Origin: Planctomycetales bacterium
GTDB lineage: Bacteria; 4484-113; JAFGCY01
Direction of reading: 5' to 3'
DNA: 5,877 nt
NCBI GenBank assembly: GCA_024645305.1
Contig: JAHEFU010000150.1
Span: forward strand, 1-5,877
Shown here: one piece after another, positions 1 through 5,877 of the stretch
How positions within the stretch are numbered: the first letter of the stretch is position 1
Layout: every line of letters begins with the position of its first letter
The notes under the pieces: generated by a model
What the model was told of the DNA's origin: nothing
Databases searched by the model: none
What the model saw: only the letters and a program-made list of their open reading frames with translations
Made by a program: the position numbers and the translations under genes

Positions 1-520
1 GATTTCCTCCCGGGCTGATGTGCCTGGCGGCATCGAACTCCCCGCTCAGGTCAACGCTCATGGCGCCACCCGGCGCCCGGCGGCTGCTCAGTTCCCAGCG
101 GCCCCGGCTATAGTCCGCAAGTGCGAAGTAATAGTCCCCTCCACTCGTCAGATCGGACATGTCAACGCTCAGCCCACCCATCAGCATTTCCGGGTGCATG
201 TCCGGAATCTGGTAGATCGCATATTTCAGGTCCTGAGGACCGGATGGCTGGAGCCGCATCAATCCTGGTATTTCGGGTTCACCGTTATGCTCGATTGCCA
301 TTCCCCCGTCGAGCTGATCCTCAAGCGTGACGGAACTTGAACGGCCCGGCTGGAGGATGACGGGCTCGTCCTGAGGGAGCGCAGGCAGGCCCGCCAGCGC
401 CTGTTCACCCAGCAGGAGTGCAAAATCCCCCGAGTCGTTGCTGCTTCCTGATCCGCAGGCCGTCAGGAACAGCAATTGCAGGACAAAGAGTACGGCTGCA
501 TATCGTGCAGTGCGTGTCAT
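1..520 (-). CDS. Predicted outer-membrane lipoprotein, paralog of the 822-3167 product (5' part only)
   Basis: Reading leftward from ATG at 520-518, an open frame of 173 codons runs off the left edge without a stop. The product starts MTRTARYAAV and has a hydrophobic signal ending in the lipobox L19-T20-A21-C22, so it should be lipidated at Cys22. Gly at +2 is not an inner-membrane retention signal, which suggests the outer membrane. A low-complexity linker follows. From about residue 60 the protein aligns with the lipoprotein encoded at 822-3167: residues 132-173 match residues 131-172 of that protein at 33 of 42 positions, including FAxADYSxGRWEL and FDAARHISP. AGGAG at 531-527 lies 6 nt before the ATG, and a promoter candidate lies at 587-558. 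The function is unknown. Whether the missing part also carries FN3-like and propeller regions cannot be seen here. Confidence 0.88.
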   Translation of the reverse strand, partial: MTRTARYAAVLFVLQLLFLTACGSGSSNDSGDFALLLGEQALAGLPALPQDEPVILQPGRSSSVTLEDQLDGGMAIEHNGEPEIPGLMRLQPSGPQDLKYAIYQIPDMHPEMLMGGLSVDMSDLTSGGDYYFALADYSRGRWELSSRRAPGGAMSVDLSGEFDAARHISPGGN

Positions 521-526
521 AGATAA

Positions 527-531
527 CTCCT
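527..531 (-). promoter_or_regulatory. Ribosome binding site of the left lipoprotein gene
   Basis: The minus strand reads AGGAG followed by a 6-nt spacer and the ATG at 520-518. This near-ideal Shine-Dalgarno site fixes the start of a gene whose other end is outside the window. Confidence 0.75.
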
Positions 532-557
532 GGTCGAATTTCCAGACAGGTCTGAAT

Positions 558-587
558 ATTCTATCCCAGATGGAGAATTGTGGTCAA
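558..587 (-). promoter_or_regulatory. Candidate sigma70 promoter for the left lipoprotein gene
   Basis: On the minus strand, TTGACC (587-582, 5 of 6 to TTGACA) and TAGAAT (563-558, 5 of 6 to TATAAT) are separated by 18 nt. Transcription would begin near 551, leaving a leader of about 30 nt that contains the AGGAG ribosome site. The position, strand and spacing all fit, but this was found by eye and has no experimental support. It implies that the left lipoprotein gene can be expressed independently of the operon to its right. Confidence 0.5.
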
Positions 588-592
588 TCCGG

Positions 593-606
593 CCCAGGAA
601 CCTGGG
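593..606. repeat. Inverted repeat just upstream of the promoter (possible operator)
   Basis: CCCAGG and CCTGGG form perfect 6-nt arms around a central AA. The site lies 5 nt upstream of the -35 candidate at 587-582, a position typical of activator or repressor binding. Neither strand has a U-run after it, so it is not a convincing terminator. An operator role is inference, and 6-nt arms can arise by chance. Confidence 0.3.
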
Positions 607-751
607 ATCCAGTGCTGGCCCAACCCATAGCGCCAAAATTGTCAATCATTGAAACTATCCGCTGGTTCCTGCCACTTTTGCAGGATCAGAACCGCACTCG
701 CCACATTAATGCCGCCCACGCCTGCACGATGAAAACACGGGATGCTGCAGA

Positions 752-812
752 TGCATTGCCGGACTTATGTCCGACCCCAAACATTGCCAGTCTGACCGCT
801 ATATGCAATGCA
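752..812 (-). other. Weak hairpins downstream of the 781-residue lipoprotein gene (possible transcript end)
   Basis: CGGAC (760-764) and GTCCG (769-773) form a 5-bp stem around a 4-nt loop, 49 nt past the stop codon of the lipoprotein gene. It is bracketed by a second inverted repeat, TGCATTGC at 752-759 and GCAATGCA at 805-812. A transcript from the operon could fold here, but there is no U-tract on the minus strand after the stem, so an intrinsic terminator is not established. The rest of the 521-821 gap contains only the promoter and the inverted repeat listed separately; I see no gene in it on either strand. Confidence 0.25.
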
Positions 813-821
813 CGGCAGCCT

Positions 822-3167
822 CTACAGCTCCGGCTTCAGGCCCAGCTTCAGCACGTGCAGCTCCTGCACGATGGCGTCCTCGTCAAATGTGCTTTCCGCC
901 AGGATATGCACCTGGCCGTCATGCAGCATCGCCCGGATGCCCACCTTGAGGAACTGGTTGATTTCACGGAACTGCTCATTCGGGAAAATCGGGCCGTAGG
1001 TCCAGGGCAATGCGAGGAACTCGCCACTCGCATTGAGCTGCGGCCGGAGCACTTCCGGCCAGTCACTGTCGGCGTTGCGCAGCACGATCAATGGAATGCC
1101 GTCGTCCGCGATGACTACTGCCACATCCCGCACACGCTTGTCAAACAGAATTGCGGAAGTGCGTGTTTCCCAGTCGAAGGGGGATGCCGGTATGGTATCG
1201 CTTTTCTGCTGCATGTAGCCGATGACGATGTCCTCCTCGGTGTCGCCATAGAGATAAGCCGCATGGAAGCGGCCCTCATGCACCATGACATCCACGGCAT
1301 TCGGCGGCTCAAAGCCGGACACGGCAGTGGCGAAGTGGAGCTTGAAGTCTGAGCCCGATGAGGGAGAACTATCGTCGGCAATGAAGAAGCCGACATTGGT
1401 GGGTTCGAGGTACATCGCCGCCGGGCGGCCTTCCAGATCGGCGAAGTCGAATTCCAGAGGAAGGGAGCCAATGGAAGCTCCCATCAGCCTGATGAATGTC
1501 CAGTCACTGGCCAGCTGGGGGTCGGCCACCTGCGCATATGCGTAATAGATATCAGCAAATCCCGGGCTTGACTCAATGGCAAACATCATAGCCAACCTGC
1601 CGTCGACTTCCTCCATGCGGATCTGGCTGCCAAGCGGCGTGACTTCAACCAATGGAATGGAACTGAAACTGCCACCATCCACCGGGTTCGCAGCTGAGCC
1701 CCTCGCAAGGTAGATTCCCGGATTGCCATTCACGGCGTCTGTTTTGAGGTAAGCCACCCAGGGCACACCCAAATGGTTCACAATGGCGGGATGCATCGCG
1801 GTCTGCGCGTCCGCAACCTTGACAGTACCGAGGCCCCCGTCATCCAGCAGATATAGGATCTGACCCGCCAGTTCGTTGTAGACAACATAGGCCGCCCCGG
1901 CGACAGAGGCATCCGCGGCATCGTCCATGTCGGCGAAGAATCCATTCACGGCGTCACTTGACACCAGGACCTCCGCACTCCACTCGGCAATGCAGCCGGT
2001 GACCGGCTCACTTGCGAGGCTCGGGCCGTTGGGGCCGTTGACAATCGCTGTATAGCTCAGGGGCCCCGCCAGCGGCTGGGCCAGGTCGCTGAAATCGTCA
2101 GTCAGGATCTGGCCGAAGCTTTCCAGCAGGGGCTCGTCATCCAGCACGAGATCCGCACCACGGAAGAGGTCAACTGTGTAACTGACCGGCACGTTGCCTA
2201 TCGCCACCGCAAGTTCCACGCGGTCCGTCAGCGCACGCTGCGTGGTGAACAGGGTGGGCTGGGGTGTCTGGCGGAAGCCAATCACCGACTCACTGAATTC
2301 GCTGAATTCAAGTCCCGCCCTGGCGAGCATGACATATTCGTAACGCACGCCGTACTCCGCTTCCTTGCCAACCGGGAAATCCGCACTGTGCGAGAAGAAG
2401 TCGAACCCGTCTTCGGTTTTGCTGTCCAGCAGGGCGAATTCCGTGTCCGGCTGCACTTCCTCCTTGTAGAAGATGTCATAGCTCTCAGCACCGTTGACAC
2501 CGGTGAACCCGATGGAAATCGCCTGCTCGCTGGTTCCCTGGGTGGCAAAGTCAATTACGGGAATTCCCAGCGGCTGTTCCAGGCTGAAGTCCAGCTGCTC
2601 GACCACGCAGTCTACTGCCAGGGAACCGTCGACCACCACCGCCAAGTACAAGTTGCCGGCGGGACTGATGTGGCGTGCGGCATCGAAGCTGCCACTCAGC
2701 TCAACGTTCATCGCACTGCCCGGCGCCTCACGGGAGGTCAGCTCCCAGCGGCCGCTACTGTAGTCCGCAAAGGCGAAATGGTAGTCAGCACCCGTTGTCA
2801 GCTCGGACAGCACCACATTTATCGAGGAGAAGCTGGCCTGCGGCGAGATCTGGGGAAGCTGGTAGATCGCGAACCTTATGTCATTTGCAGCGGACGGGGT
2901 CAGCCGCATGAAGGCAGGGGCTTCCTGCACACCGTTGAAGTCAAAGGCTGATCCTCCTGAGAGGCCGAATTCCAGCGCAACGGAACTGTTGCGGGGCAGC
3001 TCCTGAGCAGGCGGTTCCTGTGTCGGAATTCCCGGGAAACCAGGGGAATCCGCCATGGAATTCACGGCAGGTACGGAACCTGTCTGGGTGGAATTGCCCC
3101 CGCCTCCGCATGCCGCGAGCAGGGCAGCCAGCAGCAGCACAGGCATGATCAGTAGGGTACGTGTCAT
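822..3167 (-). CDS. Large lipoprotein: conserved N-terminal domain, two FN3-like domains, seven-repeat propeller-like region
   Basis: This 781-residue lipoprotein is unnamed and of unknown function. The signal peptide ends in the lipobox L17-A18-A19-C20 with Gly at +2, so outer-membrane lipidation is likely. A Gly/Ser/Pro-rich linker runs to about 58. Residues ~59-172 match the paralog at 1-520. Residues ~203-300 and ~306-392 read like fibronectin-III domains (for example YDIFYKE and a late Tyr strand before SEFSES). From ~405 to the end, Gly-anchored beta-hairpin repeats recur: G424, GVPWVAYL 467, GRLAMMFAI 523, GRPAAMYL 580, GRFHAAYL 632, GIPLIVLR 690, GQVHILAE 751. The last six are spaced 52-61 residues apart, which suggests a seven-bladed propeller. 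No catalytic motif or Asp-box is evident, so ligand or protein binding is the likeliest role. The start is ATG 3167, with GGAG at 3177-3174; an in-frame TTG at 3179 would overlap that site. The gene lies 39 nt behind the hydrolase gene and is probably co-transcribed. Confidence 0.9.
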   Translation of the reverse strand: MTRTLLIMPVLLLAALLAACGGGGNSTQTGSVPAVNSMADSPGFPGIPTQEPPAQELPRNSSVALEFGLSGGSAFDFNGVQEAPAFMRLTPSAANDIRFAIYQLPQISPQASFSSINVVLSELTTGADYHFAFADYSSGRWELTSREAPGSAMNVELSGSFDAARHISPAGNLYLAVVVDGSLAVDCVVEQLDFSLEQPLGIPVIDFATQGTSEQAISIGFTGVNGAESYDIFYKEEVQPDTEFALLDSKTEDGFDFFSHSADFPVGKEAEYGVRYEYVMLARAGLEFSEFSESVIGFRQTPQPTLFTTQRALTDRVELAVAIGNVPVSYTVDLFRGADLVLDDEPLLESFGQILTDDFSDLAQPLAGPLSYTAIVNGPNGPSLASEPVTGCIAEWSAEVLVSSDAVNGFFADMDDAADASVAGAAYVVYNELAGQILYLLDDGGLGTVKVADAQTAMHPAIVNHLGVPWVAYLKTDAVNGNPGIYLARGSAANPVDGGSFSSIPLVEVTPLGSQIRMEEVDGRLAMMFAIESSPGFADIYYAYAQVADPQLASDWTFIRLMGASIGSLPLEFDFADLEGRPAAMYLEPTNVGFFIADDSSPSSGSDFKLHFATAVSGFEPPNAVDVMVHEGRFHAAYLYGDTEEDIVIGYMQQKSDTIPASPFDWETRTSAILFDKRVRDVAVVIADDGIPLIVLRNADSDWPEVLRPQLNASGEFLALPWTYGPIFPNEQFREINQFLKVGIRAMLHDGQVHILAESTFDEDAIVQELHVLKLGLKPEL

Positions 3168-3173
3168 CTGAGT

Positions 3174-3177
3174 CTCC
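3174..3177 (-). promoter_or_regulatory. Ribosome binding site deciding the ATG 3167 start
   Basis: The minus strand reads GGAG, then 6 nt, then ATG (3167-3165), and translation begins MTRT as in the paralog at 520. An in-frame TTG at 3179-3177 would overlap this site and add four residues with no ribosome site of its own, so it is rejected as the start. Confidence 0.7.
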
Positions 3178-3186
3178 AAGTAACCG

Positions 3187-3199
3187 GCAGGTTGCCTGC
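3187..3199 (-). other. Small hairpin in the hydrolase-lipoprotein gap
   Basis: GCAGG and CCTGC form a 5-bp stem with a 3-nt loop inside the 39-nt spacer between the hydrolase stop (3207) and the lipoprotein ATG (3167). It has no T-run after it. It could affect mRNA processing or stability between the two cistrons, or be chance. Confidence 0.2.
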
Positions 3200-3206
3200 T
3201 TCAATT

Positions 3207-4322
3207 CTATTTAGTTGAATCAGACCCGTCAAGCGCCGCGTCCGCCGCCAGGCTCTCAGTCAGTCCCCGGGACGCGTCGCCCCCCGCGTTGACAACGGCT
3301 GCAACCGCATAGCCCGCCGCCGGGTTGAGCTCCGTATGCAGGTAGAAGCTGCCGGCGCTGCCGTCATGCGAGGAAATCCGCTGAGTGACCACGCCTTCCT
3401 CTGTCTCCCGGTCGCGATCCAGTACGATCCAGCCGCAGGCGTAATGTCCGACGGGCTCATGCAGGAATGCAAAACTTTCCTCTGTCAGCAGGCGAGCTTC
3501 ACCACCCAGTCCATCAAGATGCAGTCGCAGGAACTTTGCGTATTCCCCGAGTGGCATGCTCAGGTCACCGGCCGGGGCGATTTCCACGGGCAGGCTGTAG
3601 CCCTCAGAGCGGCCGAAGGGCCGCAGCACACCGGCACTGCGCAGGTAGCCCTGCGGCTGCATGGAATCATGGTCCAGCGGCCAGCCGAACTGCACTTCCA
3701 TCCCGAGCGGTCCGAACAGCCGTTCCCGCAGCATCTGCTCCCAGCTATTTCCGCTCAGTTCCTCGACCATCGCACTGGCAACGCAGTAGCCCGCATTGCT
3801 GTAGAGGTACAGGCCGCGCTGCCCCGCCGGGGCCTGGGCCAGCAGCCACCGGGAGAACTCGATCCGTCGCTGGCGACCATCCCCGCTGCGTTCCGGCACG
3901 CTCTGCCAGTCCCGGCCGGCGGTGAAGGCCCGGATCCCGCTGCGGTGTGTCAGCAGTGCGTGCAAAGTGACATCGCGCATGGCCTCATCGAAGGACGGCG
4001 CCGCCTGCGGCCAGACTTCGCTGACCGTGGTGTCCCAGTCCAGCAGCCCCTCCTCCACCAGCATCGCGATCATCGTGGCCGTCATGGCCTTGGTGTTGCT
4101 GCCGATATGGAAGTAGCTGTCAGCATCCGCCTGCTCCTCAGCGTCCTTGCTCAGCGGCCCCTCCACACTGACATGCACACCGGTGTTGTCAACAAGCAGG
4201 GTGCCGCGGGCCAGGGACTCAACTGCCTTGTCAGCTTCAGCCGGACAGCTGAGCGGCAGCAGCAGGGTCAGCAGCAGGAGTGATCCGGTAACGATCCACC
4301 GGCGGATGAGTTGAGCCTGCAT
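3207..4322 (-). CDS. Periplasmic serine hydrolase, beta-lactamase / class C family (PF00144-like)
   Basis: This 371-residue exported hydrolase has the penicillin-binding fold shared by class C beta-lactamases, DD-peptidases and family VIII esterases. After a hydrophobic signal peptide comes a probable signal peptidase I site (A-E-A before Asp31). The nucleophile motif is S75-N-T-K78 within HIGSNTKAMT, followed by LLTHRSGI, the second motif Y174-S-N176 in LYSNAGY, and ERLFGPLGM. The third motif is H319-D-G321, in place of the KTG of true beta-lactamases. Family knowledge says such proteins often act on esters, D-amino-acid peptides or cell-wall fragments; the substrate cannot be read from sequence. 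The ATG overlaps the upstream stop by 1 nt (TGATG), with GGAGG at 4337-4333. A GTG at 4325 is an alternative start with 7-nt spacing. The Cys26 region lacks a proper lipobox (Pro at -3), so it is probably soluble periplasmic rather than lipidated. Confidence 0.93.
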   Translation of the reverse strand: MQAQLIRRWIVTGSLLLLTLLLPLSCPAEADKAVESLARGTLLVDNTGVHVSVEGPLSKDAEEQADADSYFHIGSNTKAMTATMIAMLVEEGLLDWDTTVSEVWPQAAPSFDEAMRDVTLHALLTHRSGIRAFTAGRDWQSVPERSGDGRQRRIEFSRWLLAQAPAGQRGLYLYSNAGYCVASAMVEELSGNSWEQMLRERLFGPLGMEVQFGWPLDHDSMQPQGYLRSAGVLRPFGRSEGYSLPVEIAPAGDLSMPLGEYAKFLRLHLDGLGGEARLLTEESFAFLHEPVGHYACGWIVLDRDRETEEGVVTQRISSHDGSAGSFYLHTELNPAAGYAVAAVVNAGGDASRGLTESLAADAALDGSDSTK

Positions 4323-4432
4323 CACTCAGTTTCCTCCATCGCCACATACGCCTCCGGGTGCGCAAAGTCGAAAGTGGCGAGGTGTTGAAGCATCTCCTGG
4401 CAATGTGGCACTTCATGGTCCATCAGGTAGCG
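4322..4432 (-). repeat. C-terminal block shared with the upstream paralog, copy 1
   Basis: This block encodes RYLMDHEVP through the stop. It matches copy 2 at 5634-5747; 24 of the first 33 encoded residues are identical and a 16-nt stretch of DNA (TCCATCAGGTAGCGGT, plus strand) is exact. It marks a tandem gene duplication rather than a mobile repeat. Confidence 0.75.
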
Positions 4433-5644
4433 GTTGAGCCGGTACTCCTGCTCATAGCTTCCGTACATGCTCAGCTCGTTGAGCTGGCCCAGCAGGATGC
4501 CGAGGCCCTCCATTGCAGCATGCTCAGGAAAGGGATCCTCGGGAAAGGCCGGATACAAATCAGCTTCCTGCAATACAGACCAGTGCGGATTGCTGGCCAG
4601 ATATTGAGCAAGACCGGGGTCCGCTTCCGCCAATCGGCGGTGGATGCCAGAGCCGTATTCATTGAACTGCGCGAAATCCTGCATGTAACGCGTGAAGCCT
4701 TTCGGCTGATCATCTCCCAGCCAGGAGTGGAGACTCTCCAGCACCGCTGGCGGCATGATGCCAGCCACCTGTGGCGTGCAGCACAGCCAGGGCACGCCAG
4801 ATGCAGAGCGGCAGCGCAGCTCACGGCGGGACAGGGCGGTCATCCCGCGTTCGATGCCACCGGCACAGCCTGCGACGATCATTTCCTTGTAGCTGTCCTT
4901 GAATCCGATGTACTGAATGATGAATGAGTCGGGCAGGGTCATCCGCATTGCCAGCACCGAGCCGGCAACCGCCTGGTTGCCAATCTCCTCCCCGCTGGCA
5001 AGGCGCTCCTGCACGAAGGACAGCGGGAACAGCTCGGTTGCAGCAGCAGTAACCGGCAGCGAATTGCCGAGTTCCATCAGCTCCAGCCAGCGCCGGTCCA
5101 TTTCATATCCTGCCAGATGGTCCGCCGCTTCGTAGCAGACCCAGGCCTTGCCGGGGTAGAGCCTGCGCCAGCTGCCAATCACTTCACGGTTGAGTTCCTC
5201 ATCCTGCCAGGCATCCAGCGTACCGTCATCCCAGATACGATCCAGTTCCTTCCTGAAAAGCAACTGCCTGACGGCATCACCTGCGTCCACACAGTCCGCA
5301 GCCCTTCTCAGCAGGGCAGTCTCCAGGCTGCGCCTGCCTGATTCGGCTGCCCTGGCATAGGCGAGCAGGCACCAGTAGTCACTGCGCTCCCCGAACTCTC
5401 CCTCCCATGATTCCACTGTTGCCACAGCAGGAGCCCATGTCCATCTGTAATGAAGAAGGTTGTAGTCCACAAAGCCAGCCAGCTCAAAGCGGTGCTCATC
5501 CAGCACGGCCTGCTGCAGCCTGTCATAGAGCGCATCACCGGTCGGCATCACCTCTCCGGGCTGCTGAGCCAGTGCAAGAGCCGGCAGCAGCATGGTGTGA
5601 AGCAGGAATACAGTTGCCAGAATCCGCCTGAGCTTAGTTTCCAT
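4322..5644 (-). CDS. Secreted helical protein of unknown function, tandem paralog of the upstream gene
   Basis: I do not recognise this 440-residue protein. It starts METKLRRILA, followed by a hydrophobic stretch and a signal peptidase I-type end (A-L-A, cleavage near 26/27), so it should be periplasmic or secreted. The mature part is rich in Leu, Ala, Glu, Arg and Trp, looks mostly alpha-helical, and has eight cysteines (for example YWCLL, AADCVD, WLCCTP), which may form disulfides. No catalytic motif is evident. Its last ~36 residues (RYLMDHEVP, EMLQHLATFDF, HPEAYV) closely match the end of the upstream gene. ATG 5644 was chosen because it starts the signal peptide; extending to ATG 5731 would add 29 residues that read through the upstream gene and hide the signal. 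ATG 5647 is nearly equivalent. It overlaps the upstream stop by 11 nt and the hydrolase ATG by 1 nt, implying coupled translation. Confidence 0.85.
   Translation of the reverse strand: METKLRRILATVFLLHTMLLPALALAQQPGEVMPTGDALYDRLQQAVLDEHRFELAGFVDYNLLHYRWTWAPAVATVESWEGEFGERSDYWCLLAYARAAESGRRSLETALLRRAADCVDAGDAVRQLLFRKELDRIWDDGTLDAWQDEELNREVIGSWRRLYPGKAWVCYEAADHLAGYEMDRRWLELMELGNSLPVTAAATELFPLSFVQERLASGEEIGNQAVAGSVLAMRMTLPDSFIIQYIGFKDSYKEMIVAGCAGGIERGMTALSRRELRCRSASGVPWLCCTPQVAGIMPPAVLESLHSWLGDDQPKGFTRYMQDFAQFNEYGSGIHRRLAEADPGLAQYLASNPHWSVLQEADLYPAFPEDPFPEHAAMEGLGILLGQLNELSMYGSYEQEYRLNRYLMDHEVPHCQEMLQHLATFDFAHPEAYVAMEETE
4333..4337 (-). promoter_or_regulatory. Ribosome binding site of the hydrolase, inside the upstream gene
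   Basis: The minus strand reads GGAGG within the codons for the C-terminal Met-Glu-Glu of the preceding gene. It is 10 nt before ATG 4322 and 7 nt before GTG 4325. The stop TGA (4324-4322) overlaps the ATG. This supports translational coupling but leaves the exact start open by one codon. Confidence 0.6.
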
Positions 5645-5747
5645 CATCTTCCATCCCCACATACAGTTCCGGGTGATCGAAATCGAATGTTGCCAGATGT
5701 TCCAGCATCTCATTGCTGCGTGGCAGTTCATGCTCCATCAGGTAGCG
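5634..5747 (-). repeat. C-terminal block shared with the downstream paralog, copy 2
   Basis: This block encodes RYLMEHELP through the stop of the partial gene at the right edge. The similarity to copy 1 continues into the last codons: both copies end near GGAAACTAAG or GGAAACTGAG, with a 7-nt length difference just before. Confidence 0.75.
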
Positions 5748-5877
5748 GTACAGGGCAAACTCATCGCAGGCCTGGCGCTTGAGCCGATTGCCATTGCTCC
5801 TGCTGCCAAGCAGTTCCATAATCTCCCGCAGGCCAGTCTGGAAGTTCCCGACCGAGCTGTCGCGCAGCTCGTACCAT
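5634..5877 (-). CDS. C-terminal end of a paralog of the adjacent secreted helical protein (partial)
   Basis: The frame is open from the right edge (first full codon at 5876) to TAA at 5636-5634 and gives 80 residues ending EDDGN. Its start, and hence any signal peptide, lies outside the window. Residues upstream of the shared block (for example EIMELLG) also resemble the paralog's MEGLGILLG region, and the last ~37 residues match closely, including ATFDF and HPE. It has no recognisable domain. An internal ATG at 5819 is not taken as the start because the frame continues upstream with paralog-like sequence. The stop is overlapped by the next gene. By analogy it is an exported protein of the same unknown family. 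Confidence 0.8.
   Translation of the reverse strand, partial: WYELRDSSVGNFQTGLREIMELLGSRSNGNRLKRQACDEFALYRYLMEHELPRSNEMLEHLATFDFDHPELYVGMEDDGN

Noticed and set aside
640..645. Perfect TTGACA on the minus strand as a -35 element
   Set aside because: No -10-like hexamer lies 16-19 nt downstream; the nearest candidate, TATGGG, is only 10 nt away. The 587-558 pair is better.
438..1352. Long plus-strand open frame of 304 codons
   Set aside because: It lies mostly antisense to the well-supported 781-residue lipoprotein gene, has no ribosome site or recognisable domain, and is of a length common in G+C-rich DNA.
1726..1955. Exact 14-nt direct repeat (CCATTCACGGCGTC) at 1726-1739 and 1942-1955, both encoding DAVNG
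   Set aside because: The two copies fall at non-equivalent places in the propeller-like repeats, so they do not mark a blade duplication; probably chance or a reused loop.
3201..3206. Terminator between the hydrolase and lipoprotein genes
   Set aside because: The only stem (3187-3199) is 5 bp with no following T-run on the minus strand, and the gap is only 39 nt.
3336..4283. Plus-strand open frame of 315 codons
   Set aside because: It is antisense to the serine hydrolase, whose catalytic motifs and family-like features show that the minus strand is the coding one.
5634..5731. Longer start (ATG 5731) for the secreted helical protein
   Set aside because: The added 29 residues overlap the upstream gene in another frame, bury the signal peptide and lack support; ATG 5644 begins directly at the signal peptide.

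Overview
The window comes from a G+C-rich bacterial chromosome. Every gene I can support lies on the minus strand and, apart from the fragments' missing ends, has a Shine-Dalgarno-type site and a visible or likely export signal. Two lipoprotein signal peptides, two signal-peptidase-I-type signal peptides and purine-rich ribosome sites point to a Gram-negative organism. A gammaproteobacterium is my best guess, but nothing here proves the taxon.

Layout in the direction of transcription (right to left). Positions 5877-5634 hold the C-terminal end of a gene that starts outside the window. It overlaps by 11 nt a full gene (5644-4322) for a secreted, mostly helical, cysteine-containing protein of unknown function; the two proteins share a near-identical C-terminal block, so they are tandem paralogs. 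The second gene overlaps by 1 nt a periplasmic serine hydrolase of the beta-lactamase/class C family (4322-3207). After a 39-nt gap comes a 781-residue lipoprotein (3167-822) that appears to carry a conserved N-terminal domain, two fibronectin-III-like domains and a seven-repeat beta-propeller-like region. These four genes look like one operon whose promoter lies beyond the right edge.

A 301-nt gap (521-821) follows. It contains no gene, but holds a plausible sigma70-type promoter with an inverted repeat just upstream of its -35 element, and weak hairpins. It drives the 5' part of a second lipoprotein gene (520-1, cut by the left edge) that is a clear paralog of the 781-residue lipoprotein over its first ~173 residues.

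The locus therefore has two paralog pairs flanking a lone predicted enzyme. The only activity that can be assigned is the serine hydrolase. The others look like exported binding or structural proteins of unknown function. A cell-envelope or periplasmic role is the safest reading, and a joint function is inference from gene order. I see no RNA genes, mobile elements or CRISPR arrays.
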